Positions 39,063-47,709 of a DNA stretch of 53,119 nt are shown in pieces (the stretch's first letter is position 1; the number at the start of each line of letters is the position of its first letter). The stretch is from a virus, in the IMG/VR virus record IMGVR_UViG_3300046511_000171, positions 1 through 53,119 of that record, one strand, 5' to 3'. Made by a program: the position numbers and the translations under genes. The notes under the pieces are model-generated. The model ran no database searches and was not told the DNA's origin. It worked only from the letters and a program-made list of their open reading frames with translations.

Positions 39063-41531
39063 ATGTCCGGGAGCGGTTTCCCCCCTAACCCAGGCCCTCC
39101 TGGTATACCCCCCGCCCCGGTCCCGGGCATGGGACCGGCGACGCCCATGCCCGGGATGATGGGGGCGCCGCCCCCGGTCCTGCCCGGCGCCGGCATGATG
39201 GACGCCCCGCCGCCTCCGGGACCAATGGGAATGCCCGGTCCCGGGACCTTCCAGGGCGATCCCGGCATGCTCACGCCGCCCATCACCGACACCAACCCGA
39301 ACGCCAAACTCATCTCCCGGGACCCGCCCGAGCCGCCCGAAGCGCGCCGGGCGCTGGTTAAACGCTGGCAGTCCCGCGTGCGCGAGGCGCGCACGCACTG
39401 GAAGCCCAGCTTCGACCGGATGCGGAGCAACATGAACTTCGTCAACGGCGACCAGTGGGAGACCGAGACCAGACGGCGCCGCCGACGCCGCCGGGACGGC
39501 GAGCGGGACGAACGCTACGTGGCGAACATCGCGCTGCGACACGTCCTGAAGCGCACGGCGGAACTCTACCCGAACAACCCGACGATCACCGCGAAGCGCC
39601 GTGAGAAGATCATGGCGCAGACCTGGGACGGCTCCGAGCAGGCGCTGCAACAGGCCCAGCAGGCGATGCAGGTCGCCGCGCAAACGGGTATGCCGCCGCC
39701 GCCCAACATCATGATGACGATCCAGGACGCCGCCCAGGTCAAGCAATACGACCAGTTGATGGACCGGCTCGCGAAGACGCTGAAGATCCTCTACGACTAC
39801 AACGTGGAAGAACAGGTCCACAGCTTCAAGTCGATGATGAAGATGACCGTGCGGCGCAGCATCATTACTTCGGTTGGCTACGTGAAGCTGGGCTTTCAGC
39901 GCGCCATGAAGATGAGCCCCGCCATCGAGGCCAGGATAGCCGACATGAGCGAACGCCTCGCCAACATCGAGCGGCTGTCCCAGGACCTCGCGGACGGTGA
40001 AATCGAACACGACAGCGCCGACGCCGAGAGCCTGAAACTGGCCATCCAGGGGCTCACCCAGGAGGGCCAGTTGATCGTCCGCGAGGGCCTGAGTTTCGAT
40101 TACCCCGATAGCACGGCGATCATCCCGGACAAGAAGTGCCGCACGCTGAAGGGTTTCCTGGGCAGCGACTGGGTGGCGCAGCAGTATATCCTGACGCCGG
40201 ATCAGATCCAGGAAGTCTACGGCGTGGACGTTGGCAAGGGTTACGCCGCCTACGACGTGGACGGCAACGCGACCGACGTGATGCCGGTCCGCCACTACGA
40301 GGCCGGCGGCAGGGACGACGGCGACTCGGCGGGCGGCGACGCCTGTGTCTGGGAAATCTACCACCGCAAGGATGGGCTCGTTTACGTGGTGTGCGACGGC
40401 TACCAGGACTTTCTCCAGGAGCCCAGCGCGCCGGACGCTGAAATCGAGCGGTTCTATCCCTGGTTCGCTTTCGTATTGAACGAGGGCTACGACGAGACCG
40501 TGCTGTTCCCGCAGTCCGACATTGATCTTCTCCGGGACATGCAGCTTGAACTGAACCGCGCGCGGCAGGGACTGCGTGAACACCGCCGCGCCAACCGCCC
40601 AAAGACCGTGGTGGCGGCTGGTATTCTGGAGGAAGTGGACAAGGACAAACTCAAAACCCACCCGGCGAACGCGCTCCTGGAGTTGAACGCCCTCGCCCCG
40701 GGACAGAAGGTTGATGACGTGCTTCAGGTGCTGAAGATGCCGCCGATTGATCCGGCGGTCTACGACACCGCGCCCACCTATGAGGACCTGTTGCGTGTCC
40801 TGGGCTCCGATCAGGCCGACCAGGGGACCACGTCCGGCGCCACCGCCACCGAGGTATCCGTCGCGCAGTTCGCCCAGCACACCGATACGTCTTCGATTAT
40901 CGACGATATGAACGACCTGCTCACCGATCTGGCACGCGCCGGGGGCGAACTCCTGTTGCTCAACGTGTCCGCGCAGATCGTCAAGGAGATCGTCGGTCCC
41001 GGCGCCGTGTGGCCCGAAATCGACCGCGAGACCGTCGCCAAGAATGTCTACCTGGAGGTCGAGGCCACCGCCGACAACGGTCCCGACAAGCAGCAGGACA
41101 TCCAGAACATGACCCAGCTTCTGCCCATCCTTCAGCGCATCCCTGGGATTTCCCCCGAGTGGATGGCCCGGCAACTGATCGCGCGCATGGGCGCTGACAT
41201 TGATCTGACTGACGCCTTCGCCGAGGGCGTGCCCTCCATCGAGGCGCTGAACCAGATCATGTCCCAGCCGCCCGGCGCCCCAGGACAAGCCGGCGATGGT
41301 CCCCCCGACAGCGCCGGCAAGGGACCACCAAGGCCGGGCGCGCCCGATGAAGATCCGAACGCCCAGGGTCCCCAGGGCATGACCAATGCGACGGGTGGTC
41401 CCGGGACCCAGGGACCGCTGGGACCGAGGGTCCCGCCCATGCAGGTGTTCGGGCGAAATGGCAATCGTCCCGGGACCGGCGGCGCCATGCCGCGCATGAA
41501 ATCGTCGTCCCAGGGGATGCCGACGCCGTGA
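39063..41531 (+). CDS. Portal protein (822 aa), P22-like size
   Basis: The first 75 residues are Pro/Gly/Met-rich low complexity. The portal body starts near RKRWQSRVREARTHW-like sequence (about residue 98) with FVNGDQWE, a basic RRRRRRRRDGERDERY patch, and YPNNPTITAKRREKI. A long helical stem region (about 200-330), wing and crown follow, then a Pro/Gly-rich C-terminus from about 730. Its length fits podovirus portals. It forms the dodecameric head entry channel. It ends GTGA into a tiny membrane peptide gene. Confidence 0.85.
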   Translation: MSGSGFPPNPGPPGIPPAPVPGMGPATPMPGMMGAPPPVLPGAGMMDAPPPPGPMGMPGPGTFQGDPGMLTPPITDTNPNAKLISRDPPEPPEARRALVKRWQSRVREARTHWKPSFDRMRSNMNFVNGDQWETETRRRRRRRRDGERDERYVANIALRHVLKRTAELYPNNPTITAKRREKIMAQTWDGSEQALQQAQQAMQVAAQTGMPPPPNIMMTIQDAAQVKQYDQLMDRLAKTLKILYDYNVEEQVHSFKSMMKMTVRRSIITSVGYVKLGFQRAMKMSPAIEARIADMSERLANIERLSQDLADGEIEHDSADAESLKLAIQGLTQEGQLIVREGLSFDYPDSTAIIPDKKCRTLKGFLGSDWVAQQYILTPDQIQEVYGVDVGKGYAAYDVDGNATDVMPVRHYEAGGRDDGDSAGGDACVWEIYHRKDGLVYVVCDGYQDFLQEPSAPDAEIERFYPWFAFVLNEGYDETVLFPQSDIDLLRDMQLELNRARQGLREHRRANRPKTVVAAGILEEVDKDKLKTHPANALLELNALAPGQKVDDVLQVLKMPPIDPAVYDTAPTYEDLLRVLGSDQADQGTTSGATATEVSVAQFAQHTDTSSIIDDMNDLLTDLARAGGELLLLNVSAQIVKEIVGPGAVWPEIDRETVAKNVYLEVEATADNGPDKQQDIQNMTQLLPILQRIPGISPEWMARQLIARMGADIDLTDAFAEGVPSIEALNQIMSQPPGAPGQAGDGPPDSAGKGPPRPGAPDEDPNAQGPQGMTNATGGPGTQGPLGPRVPPMQVFGRNGNRPGTGGAMPRMKSSSQGMPTP

Positions 41532-41599
41532 TCCGCGCGGCCCTGTTCATGTGGGTCGTGTTGGGGGCCTGGGTGGTTTTGCGCGTATTCTCTGGCTGA
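41528..41599 (+). CDS. Tiny membrane peptide (23 aa) overlapping the portal stop
   Basis: GTG 41528 overlaps the portal stop as GTGA and opens 23 codons of mostly hydrophobic residues (ALFMWVVLGAWVVLRVFSG at the end), one membrane span. It ends just before the hairpin at 41613. Coupled translation is likely, but protein evidence is lacking. Confidence 0.45.
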   Translation: MIRAALFMWVVLGAWVVLRVFSG

Positions 41600-41612
41600 A
41601 CCGCCGAGGGCC

Positions 41613-41640
41613 GGGCCAGCCCGGTATTCTGGGCTGGCCC
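41613..41640 (+). terminator. Hairpin after portal gene
   Basis: GGGCCAGCCC, an 8-base loop and GGGCTGGCCC form a perfect 10-bp stem. Only TT follows, so it may be a weak or partial terminator or a processing site between the packaging and capsid genes. Confidence 0.5.
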
Positions 41641-41653
41641 TTGACCCTACCTT

Positions 41654-41705
41654 CGGATTATCGTCATCACGATCTTGACCGTGATCGTGATACGCACGAT
41701 TATCC
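41654..41705 (+). promoter_or_regulatory. Candidate promoter inside a long imperfect palindrome
   Basis: TTGACC (41675-41680), a 17-base spacer and GATTAT (41698-41703) make a reasonable sigma70-like pair on the + strand. They lie within an inverted repeat: ATCACGATC/GATCGTGAT (perfect 9-bp arms, 41666-41691), enclosed by CGGATTATCGT/ACGATTATCCG with one mismatch. This would allow regulated capsid-gene expression after the terminator. The rest of 41600-41846 holds no gene. Confidence 0.5.
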
Positions 41706-41846
41706 GAGGCAGGAGTTTTGTGCGGTGCATCGCACTTACTCCTTCGGTTGCGCCCGTCAGATCATCCTGGCGGGCGTTTCCGTTCTGGCGCCGGCCTATT
41801 CCAGGGTCAACTATCGGCGCTACACCCCCTGAACGGTGAGGCGAGC

Positions 41847-42140
41847 ATGGCGAAAGTAAATGTTACGCTGAATGACATACCAGACGACGATGCCGGGCCG
41901 TTGACGGAAAAGGACTTGTGGCAGACTCAACAGATTTACGGTGAGATCCTGCGACGATTGAAGAAACGGCGACACGGTTTCTCCCGGCAGACGATCCGTG
42001 AACTGAGAGACATTCCCCAGGAGAGCCGGAAGGCGCTTTTGGAGGACAACGCGGACGGCCACCTTCCCGAGGAACTTGTCGAGAAAGACTTGCGTTTATG
42101 GGATGAAATCGAGGCGGTGTTGGCCACTATCCCGCGCTGA
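41847..42140 (+). CDS. Hypothetical protein (97 aa) upstream of scaffold
   Basis: ATG 41847 follows GGTGAGG by about 7 bases. The product starts MAKVNVTLNDIPDDDAGPLT and is helical and charged (RRLKKRRHGFSRQTIRELRD). No family is recognised. Its position between the candidate late promoter and the scaffold gene suggests an assembly role. Confidence 0.65.
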   Translation: MAKVNVTLNDIPDDDAGPLTEKDLWQTQQIYGEILRRLKKRRHGFSRQTIRELRDIPQESRKALLEDNADGHLPEELVEKDLRLWDEIEAVLATIPR

Positions 42141-42206
42141 TATTTGGGTTCCGTGTTGGTTTTCTGACCCAACCCACTGGACAGCCAAACGAAACACGGC
42201 CCATAA

Positions 42207-42232
42207 GCGATCCTGGTTTCAGCCAGGATCGC
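42207..42232 (+). promoter_or_regulatory. Hairpin sequestering the scaffold ribosome binding site
   Basis: GCGATCCTGG, loop TTTCAG and CCAGGATCGC form a perfect 10-bp stem ending 4 bases before GTG 42237. The only Shine-Dalgarno-like AGGA (42225-42228) is inside the right arm, 8 bases from the start codon. The folded RNA would block ribosome binding. Confidence 0.6.
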
Positions 42233-42236
42233 ACCA

Positions 42237-43337
42237 GTGGCGGAAAACGACACCAACACGACACTGACCGATACCGACGCCGGCTTCGCGGACCCGTCCC
42301 CCGCGCCTGAAACCACGACAGAAACCACGCCCTCGTCAGGCGACCAAACCACGGACGCGAAAGACGCGCCCTCGTCAGGCGACACCCCACTGTCTGACCG
42401 GCAAGGACTGCTTGAGGCGGTTCGAGCGGTAGTCAAGACCCAGGAAACGCCCGCGCTTCCAACCGATAGCGCCGCGACACAAGGGCCGACACCAGACACG
42501 GCTGGGACCGCCCCGGGAGAAACCGGGGACCCAAAACCGGATGATACACCGCCGACACCAGCCGCTGACCCGACCGCTGACGAACTCCGCAAGCTACGAC
42601 CGGAGACACGACGGCGGTTTGAACAGCTACTGGCGCAACGGGATGAAGCCCGCACGACCCTGAACGCGTTGACGCCTGAGATCGAGCAACACCGCCAGTT
42701 GCAGGGTTATCTTCAGCAACACCAGCTTGCCCCCGACGACGTGAACATGCTGCTGGGGGTGGGCGCCGCGCTGCGGCGAGGCGACTATCAGGCTTTCCTC
42801 AACGGCGTCACGCCTTACGTGCAGGCCGCTCAGGAAGCCATCGGTCTGCGCCTCGCGCCGGATATGCAGCGACAGGTGGACGAAGGGCTCATCACCGAGG
42901 AAACCGCGCGAGAGGTCACGCGAACCCGCTTCCGAGCCAATCAAAGCGAGGAACGGTTACGCGAGCAGACGACTTCGCGCGCCCAGGAAGACCAGGGCCG
43001 CGCGCTGGAAGCGGTGCGCATGGCCGTGACGAACTGGGAAAACGACATCCGAACGAGGGACCCCGACTACTCCCTGAAAGCCAATGCTGTCCGGCGGTTT
43101 TCGCAGGCGCTGCTGCAGGAGAAGGGCGCGCCGACCACGCCCGATCAGGCGGTGGCGCTGGTGCGAGAGGCGTACGCGGAAGCGACCGGCGAGTTCGCGC
43201 GGCTGCGACCAGCCCCGCGACCGACCCGGCCCGCCCCGTCCGGCATCAACGGCACATCCCACGGCGCGATGCCCGAGCCGACGAACATGAAGGACGCCGT
43301 CCTTCTGGCCATGTCGAACATGAGGCGCGCGTCGTGA
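42237..43337 (+). CDS. Probable scaffold protein (366 aa)
   Basis: The start is GTG 42237. The N-terminal 120 residues are acidic, Thr/Pro/Ser-rich and disordered. The middle is helical and Gln/Glu/Arg-rich (RRRFEQLLAQRDEARTTLNA; EIEQHRQLQGYLQQHQ). The C-terminal end is Pro-rich then helical (NMKDAVLLAMSNMRRAS). Disordered acidic head, helical body and a place just before the capsid gene are typical of scaffold proteins, which template prohead assembly. Expression may be controlled by the hairpin at 42207-42232. Confidence 0.75.
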   Translation: MAENDTNTTLTDTDAGFADPSPAPETTTETTPSSGDQTTDAKDAPSSGDTPLSDRQGLLEAVRAVVKTQETPALPTDSAATQGPTPDTAGTAPGETGDPKPDDTPPTPAADPTADELRKLRPETRRRFEQLLAQRDEARTTLNALTPEIEQHRQLQGYLQQHQLAPDDVNMLLGVGAALRRGDYQAFLNGVTPYVQAAQEAIGLRLAPDMQRQVDEGLITEETAREVTRTRFRANQSEERLREQTTSRAQEDQGRALEAVRMAVTNWENDIRTRDPDYSLKANAVRRFSQALLQEKGAPTTPDQAVALVREAYAEATGEFARLRPAPRPTRPAPSGINGTSHGAMPEPTNMKDAVLLAMSNMRRAS

Positions 43338-43356
43338 TCCCCCAGGGACCACGTAA

Positions 43357-44439
43357 ATGGCTTTCACAGCCGGTGAACTAGCTAACATCGCAAATGCCGC
43401 CTTGGACTTTTATTACAACAAGGGAGACACGTTCAAACAGTCGATCCAGGCGAAGCCCCTCCTGAAGTGGGCCGAGGGGTCAAGCAAGTCGTTCCCGGGT
43501 GGCAAGGGTAATATTTCCCTCGCCGTGAAGGGCGATTACGGCGCGGGCGGCACCAACGATCATGTCGTGGGCTACACCCACAATGACACGGTGAACTTCT
43601 ACACGCCGGCTAACATCAAGCGATGCAACTACCCTTGGCGTGAGCATCATATCGGTTTGACATTGACGCACACCGAACTGAAGATCGACGGCATCTCGAT
43701 CACCGACGACGCCGGCAACGGGTCGGACATGAGCAATCATTCCGACCGCGAAGTGACGGTCCTGGTGAACTTGCTTCAGGACAAGCTGGAGGACTTTGGC
43801 GAACAGTATGCGCGCAACATGAACACCCTGCTGTGGGGCGACGGGACCGCCGACGCCAAGGCGCTGGCCGGGATGCAGAGCATCATCCTGGACAGCCCCG
43901 CCGTGGGCACCACCGGGGGTCTCGCGCGCACAAATACATGGTGGCGTAACCGCGCCGCCACGACGGCGTTCGGCGCCGCCGGGGGCCGGGGACCGGTGAC
44001 TTCGTCGCCCACCAACGGCGGCGCGCTGATCGAGTTCTTGCAGCAGGAATACCGGCAGTTGATCCGGTACGGCGGCAAGCCCTCCAAGGCCCTGGCCGGC
44101 AGCGCGTTCATTTCGGCCATGGAAATCGAGTTCCGCGCCAACGGCAACTACAGCATGACGGGCTTCACCGGCACGCAAGATGGCTCCATGGGGCAGCTTA
44201 AACTCCCCGGCGGGACCATGATTGAGTACGACCCGACGCTGGATGACCTGGGCTTCACCAAGCGCCTCTACTGGTGGGACCCGAGGCACATCTACCTGAT
44301 GAAAATGGACGGCGAGTGGGATCACCGGTTCACCCCCGCGCGGCCCTACAACACGTTCGTCATGTACAAGTCGTTAACTCACACCGGACAAATGGTTGCC
44401 CAGCAACTGAACGCTTCTGGTGTCTACGATATAGCCTGA
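43357..44439 (+). CDS. Major capsid protein
   Basis: The 360-residue protein starts at ATG 43357 with AGGGA 8 bases before it. It follows the scaffold gene and has the composition of an HK97-fold coat protein: N-terminal helix (LANIANAALDFYYNKGDTFK), a VKGDYGAGGTNDHVVGYTH loop, TLTHTELKIDG, a spine-like helix (VTVLVNLLQDKLEDFGEQYA), and a C-terminal YLMKMDGEWDHRF. The exact capsid subfamily is not recognised. The downstream HNH gene intrudes before the next structural gene. Confidence 0.8.
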   Translation: MAFTAGELANIANAALDFYYNKGDTFKQSIQAKPLLKWAEGSSKSFPGGKGNISLAVKGDYGAGGTNDHVVGYTHNDTVNFYTPANIKRCNYPWREHHIGLTLTHTELKIDGISITDDAGNGSDMSNHSDREVTVLVNLLQDKLEDFGEQYARNMNTLLWGDGTADAKALAGMQSIILDSPAVGTTGGLARTNTWWRNRAATTAFGAAGGRGPVTSSPTNGGALIEFLQQEYRQLIRYGGKPSKALAGSAFISAMEIEFRANGNYSMTGFTGTQDGSMGQLKLPGGTMIEYDPTLDDLGFTKRLYWWDPRHIYLMKMDGEWDHRFTPARPYNTFVMYKSLTHTGQMVAQQLNASGVYDIA

Positions 44440-44454
44440 AAGGAGTCAAGCTGT

Positions 44455-44862
44455 ATGCCGTTTGGTCCGTTATACTGCAAACTATGCGGGAAAGACTATG
44501 TGGTTGAAAGGCGTTCGCGCCTGACAACCAGTAACTTCTGCTCCAGGACTTGCAGGGCACGCGGACAACCACCAGAGGTTCACGCGAAGAAAGGACGCCG
44601 GGGGGATACACACCCCCGGTTCGTCCCTATCGGCACGCGACGGGAGTGGGATGGCTGCCCTGGCGTGGCGGTCAAGACCGAACACGGGTGGGAGCGCGAA
44701 CACCGCGTCGTCGCCCGGCCTAAGCCCCGACAGGTCGTGCATCATCTGGATGGCGACCCGACCAATAATGACGCCTTCAACCTGATCGTCATGAGTCAGG
44801 CTGAACACGCGCGGATGCACATGCCGGAACGTGTTCGCGATACCAAGGGAAGATTGACATGA
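44455..44862 (+). CDS. HNH endonuclease (135 aa) between capsid and next virion gene
   Basis: It has an N-terminal zinc ribbon (CKLCGKDY; FCSRTCRARG) and a C-terminal HNH core (VVHHLDGDPTNNDAFNLIVM, then EHARMH). AAAGGAG precedes ATG 44455 and the stop overlaps the next ATG as ATGA. It is a mobile homing-type endonuclease inserted in the late operon without breaking it. It probably nicks or cuts the same locus in competing phages. Confidence 0.88.
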   Translation: MPFGPLYCKLCGKDYVVERRSRLTTSNFCSRTCRARGQPPEVHAKKGRRGDTHPRFVPIGTRREWDGCPGVAVKTEHGWEREHRVVARPKPRQVVHHLDGDPTNNDAFNLIVMSQAEHARMHMPERVRDTKGRLT

Positions 44863-45554
44863 ACTTTCAACTTCTGCGCTGTTCGGTGGCGCTCGCCGCC
44901 GACCCCGAACAGGTCGTGGTCCGGCACCGAGGCCGGCCCATCGTCTTCCCGGAACTGATCGTGCTTCAGTTTCTGCACGGCGAGGAAGCGATCCAGGACA
45001 TTCACGTGGTTGGCGAGTGGGACGCGACGCAGGCCGAAGTGCTGGAACGCCTGAAACTCACCTATGGCGACAAGGCCGTGGCCGAGGTCTTCCCGGGCGC
45101 GCGGCCCAGGCTGCCCCTGGCGGACGGTTCGCTGCCCATTTGCGTGGAACCGATCCACGTTCCGGGACCGACCCGTCCCGACAGCCCGGACCCGATCCTC
45201 AAGCCGCTCGATGTCTTTACCATGCCCGCTTCAATGCCGCGCGTGGTCAGCACCTACAAGGACGAACCGCCGCCGCCTGACGTGAGCATCGACCAGATCG
45301 CGGGCCACGACGCCGACGACCTGGGCGACGATCCCCTGGGGTTGGTGGACGTGGTCACGGCGGCGCCCAAACCCGAGATGCCCGACGCGGCCAGCTTCCG
45401 CGCCCGGGACAATGTCCGGGGCGACGGGACCAGCGCGCCCAGGACAGCGGATCACTTACCCGACGTGGCCGGCGGCGCGCTCAGGCGCGAGACCGAGGGC
45501 AACCTGACAGCGCGGACAACCCGCGCCGCCCGGTTGAACCTGACCAATGGGTAA
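44859..45554 (+). CDS. Hypothetical virion-region protein (231 aa)
   Basis: The product has a folded N-terminal third (VVVRHRGRPIVFPELIVLQF; EEAIQDIHVVGEWDATQAEV), then Pro- and Asp-rich linkers. Its stop overlaps the adaptor start by 8 bases. By place between capsid and adaptor it may be a head-completion or decoration protein; no family is recognised. Confidence 0.65.
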   Translation: MNFQLLRCSVALAADPEQVVVRHRGRPIVFPELIVLQFLHGEEAIQDIHVVGEWDATQAEVLERLKLTYGDKAVAEVFPGARPRLPLADGSLPICVEPIHVPGPTRPDSPDPILKPLDVFTMPASMPRVVSTYKDEPPPPDVSIDQIAGHDADDLGDDPLGLVDVVTAAPKPEMPDAASFRARDNVRGDGTSAPRTADHLPDVAGGALRRETEGNLTARTTRAARLNLTNG

Positions 45555-46290
45555 GCAACTCCGCGACATGCTGACGGATCTGCGCGCGGAACTCGGGCAC
45601 TCCACCAACGTCGCGCACGGCATCAACGACCGGGACACGCTGCTCTACTATCTGAACAGGACCCAGCTTGATCTTTACCGGGACTACGACTGGCCGCAAC
45701 TGATCGTGGACCGGGACACGGACATGATCCAGGGCCAAAGATACTATCAATACCCGGCGGATCTGACGTTCGAGGATGTGAGTAAACTCTGGCTCATCTC
45801 CGACAGTAACATGTGGATCAGCAACGTCACCTACGGCATCGGCCCGCGTGAAATGCGGCTCTACGACAGCGATGCCGGCGATCAGTCCTGGCCCCCCAGG
45901 CGCTGGATGCACAATGCCGACAGCGGCATGTTCGAGGTCTGGCCGATCCCCGACGTGACCACCGTGGATCACGACGGCAGGCTGAGAATGCGCGGGACCA
46001 AAACCGTCACGCCCATGATAAACGACGCCGATCAGGCGACCCTGCCGGATCACCTGATCGTGCTGTTCTGCGCCGCCGAGATCCTGGCCCGGGACGAGGC
46101 CAAGGACGCGCAACTGAAGATGACCAAGGCGAACGAGGTCATGCGCCGGCACCGGGTTCGTCAATACTCGCACAAACGCGAGCCCTTCGTCATGGGCGGC
46201 GGCGGTGGGGACGCGCGGGCGCCGATGGGCGAGTTCGATACCGGTGTGGTGGGGTTGGACTACATCCCACCGGGCTACGGTTCGGGCTGA
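45547..46290 (+). CDS. Head-tail adaptor (connector) protein
   Basis: The 247-residue protein begins MGKQLRDMLTDLRAELGHST and contains a pattern common to podovirus-type adaptors: INDRDTLLYYLNRTQLDLYR, DYDWPQLIV, and a mid-region MIQGQRYYQYPADL. The C-terminus is Gly-rich then Tyr-Gly. Adaptors sit below the portal and receive the tail nozzle. The neighbours (capsid side upstream, nozzle-like protein downstream) agree. Confidence 0.75.
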   Translation: MGKQLRDMLTDLRAELGHSTNVAHGINDRDTLLYYLNRTQLDLYRDYDWPQLIVDRDTDMIQGQRYYQYPADLTFEDVSKLWLISDSNMWISNVTYGIGPREMRLYDSDAGDQSWPPRRWMHNADSGMFEVWPIPDVTTVDHDGRLRMRGTKTVTPMINDADQATLPDHLIVLFCAAEILARDEAKDAQLKMTKANEVMRRHRVRQYSHKREPFVMGGGGGDARAPMGEFDTGVVGLDYIPPGYGSG

Positions 46291-46294
46291 CGAT

Positions 46295-47707
46295 GTGGGC
46301 AAAGTCTTCTCGATTTCTGACTTCAAGGAGGGTTTGGATGTTCGCAAGTCGGCGCTGACCGCGCCGGGTGGTTCATTGCGCATCCTGGACAATGCCGTCC
46401 TGACGCCCGGCGGTGAGATCGAGAAGCGCCTTGCCTTCGTGACGACCACCACATTACCCGCCAACACCGCCGCCATCTTCGGGCAGGGGGACCTGCTTCA
46501 TGTGTTCGGCGTCGGCCTGGGCGCGGTGGTCCCGGGGACCACGCCAGCCACTATTGTCCCGCACGAACTGGCCTCGCCGCCGGGCGGCACGCCTATCAAG
46601 ATCGACGACATCGAGGCGTTCAACTTTAAGTTCTACGTGCTTGGGACGGCGGCGGACGGGTCGCGTCATATCTGGTACGACGGTGTCCTGGTGACCGAAG
46701 TGGGCGGGGCGCCCAGCGTGGGCACCTACGCGCGCACCTACAAAACCAAGATGTATCGCACTTCGGGACCCTACGTGAACTTCTCCGGGGTCAACGATCC
46801 TTCGGTGAACGATCCGTCCAGCACGACCAACCCGGGCGCCGGGTTCATCAACGTGGGGTTGAACGACCCGGAGAACGAGAACGCGCTGTCAATGGAAGTG
46901 TTCTTCGACAAGATGGCGGTGTTCGCCAGATTGACCACCCAGCTATGGCACCTGGACCCGGACCCGACCCTGGATGCGTTGCAACAGGTCCTCCGCATCG
47001 GCACCCTCGCGCCGCATTCGGTGACGCAGTTCGGGACCGGCGATATTTTGTTCCTCTCCGACTCGGGCGTGCGCAGCCTCAAGTCCTTGACCATCACCAA
47101 CACGGCGTCAGTGAGCGACGTGGGCAGCGCCATCGACCCGCTGATGACGACGGCGATCCGTACCAACGAAGCCGCCGCCGCGCTGGCGAGAAGCGTCGTG
47201 CAGCCCATCGCCGGGCGCTACTGGCTGTCCGTCGCGGACACGATCTACGCGCTGTCCTACTTCCCCGCCGGCAACATCACCGCGTGGTCCCAGTTCACGC
47301 CGGGCTTCGTCGTCCAGGAGTTCGCCGTTGTCGCCAACCGGGTCTACGCGCGGGGACCGGACCAGAGCCTCTATCTTTACGGCGGCGTGGATAACCAGAC
47401 CTACGACAGTTCCCGGGTCACGGTCCGCACGCCGCACATGGAAATGGATGGTCCCACGACGCGCAAGCGCATCCAGAGCGTGGACGTGATGTGCCAGGGC
47501 CAATGGTCGATCAGCATGGGAATGTTGCCCAATAATACTGACGCGTTTGAACTGGTCGCCACGGTTCAGGACAATACGTTCGGGCTCCAGTCCATACCCT
47601 TTGCCGGCTACGGAACGCACGTGGGCCTGGAACTGATCCACGAGGCGCCGGGGCCGGCGTTGCTCGCGGCGATCCACCTGAACATGAACGAAGGAAGTGT
47701 GAAGTAA
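46295..47707 (+). CDS. Tail nozzle/tubular-like protein (470 aa)
   Basis: I chose GTG 46295, just after the adaptor stop, giving VGKVFSISDFKEGLDVRKSA, LTAPGGSLRILDNAVL. This is the typical opening of podovirus tail nozzle proteins with beta-propeller-like repeats (EIEKRLAFVTT; ILFLSDSGVRSLKSLT; FAVVANRVYARGPDQSLYLY). The ORF extends to ATG 46205, but that part overlaps the adaptor and looks random. It forms the distal part of the short tail channel. Confidence 0.75.
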   Translation: MGKVFSISDFKEGLDVRKSALTAPGGSLRILDNAVLTPGGEIEKRLAFVTTTTLPANTAAIFGQGDLLHVFGVGLGAVVPGTTPATIVPHELASPPGGTPIKIDDIEAFNFKFYVLGTAADGSRHIWYDGVLVTEVGGAPSVGTYARTYKTKMYRTSGPYVNFSGVNDPSVNDPSSTTNPGAGFINVGLNDPENENALSMEVFFDKMAVFARLTTQLWHLDPDPTLDALQQVLRIGTLAPHSVTQFGTGDILFLSDSGVRSLKSLTITNTASVSDVGSAIDPLMTTAIRTNEAAAALARSVVQPIAGRYWLSVADTIYALSYFPAGNITAWSQFTPGFVVQEFAVVANRVYARGPDQSLYLYGGVDNQTYDSSRVTVRTPHMEMDGPTTRKRIQSVDVMCQGQWSISMGMLPNNTDAFELVATVQDNTFGLQSIPFAGYGTHVGLELIHEAPGPALLAAIHLNMNEGSVK

Positions 47708-47709
47708 CG

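Noticed and set aside
38190-41288. Open frame of 1032 codons on the - strand opposite terminase and portal
   Set aside because: It is the antisense shadow of two well-supported genes. High G+C removes stops, and its translation has no recognisable domain.
41551-41832. 93-codon + strand frame between portal and 41847
   Set aside because: It crosses the hairpin and the candidate promoter palindrome and has no ribosome binding site.
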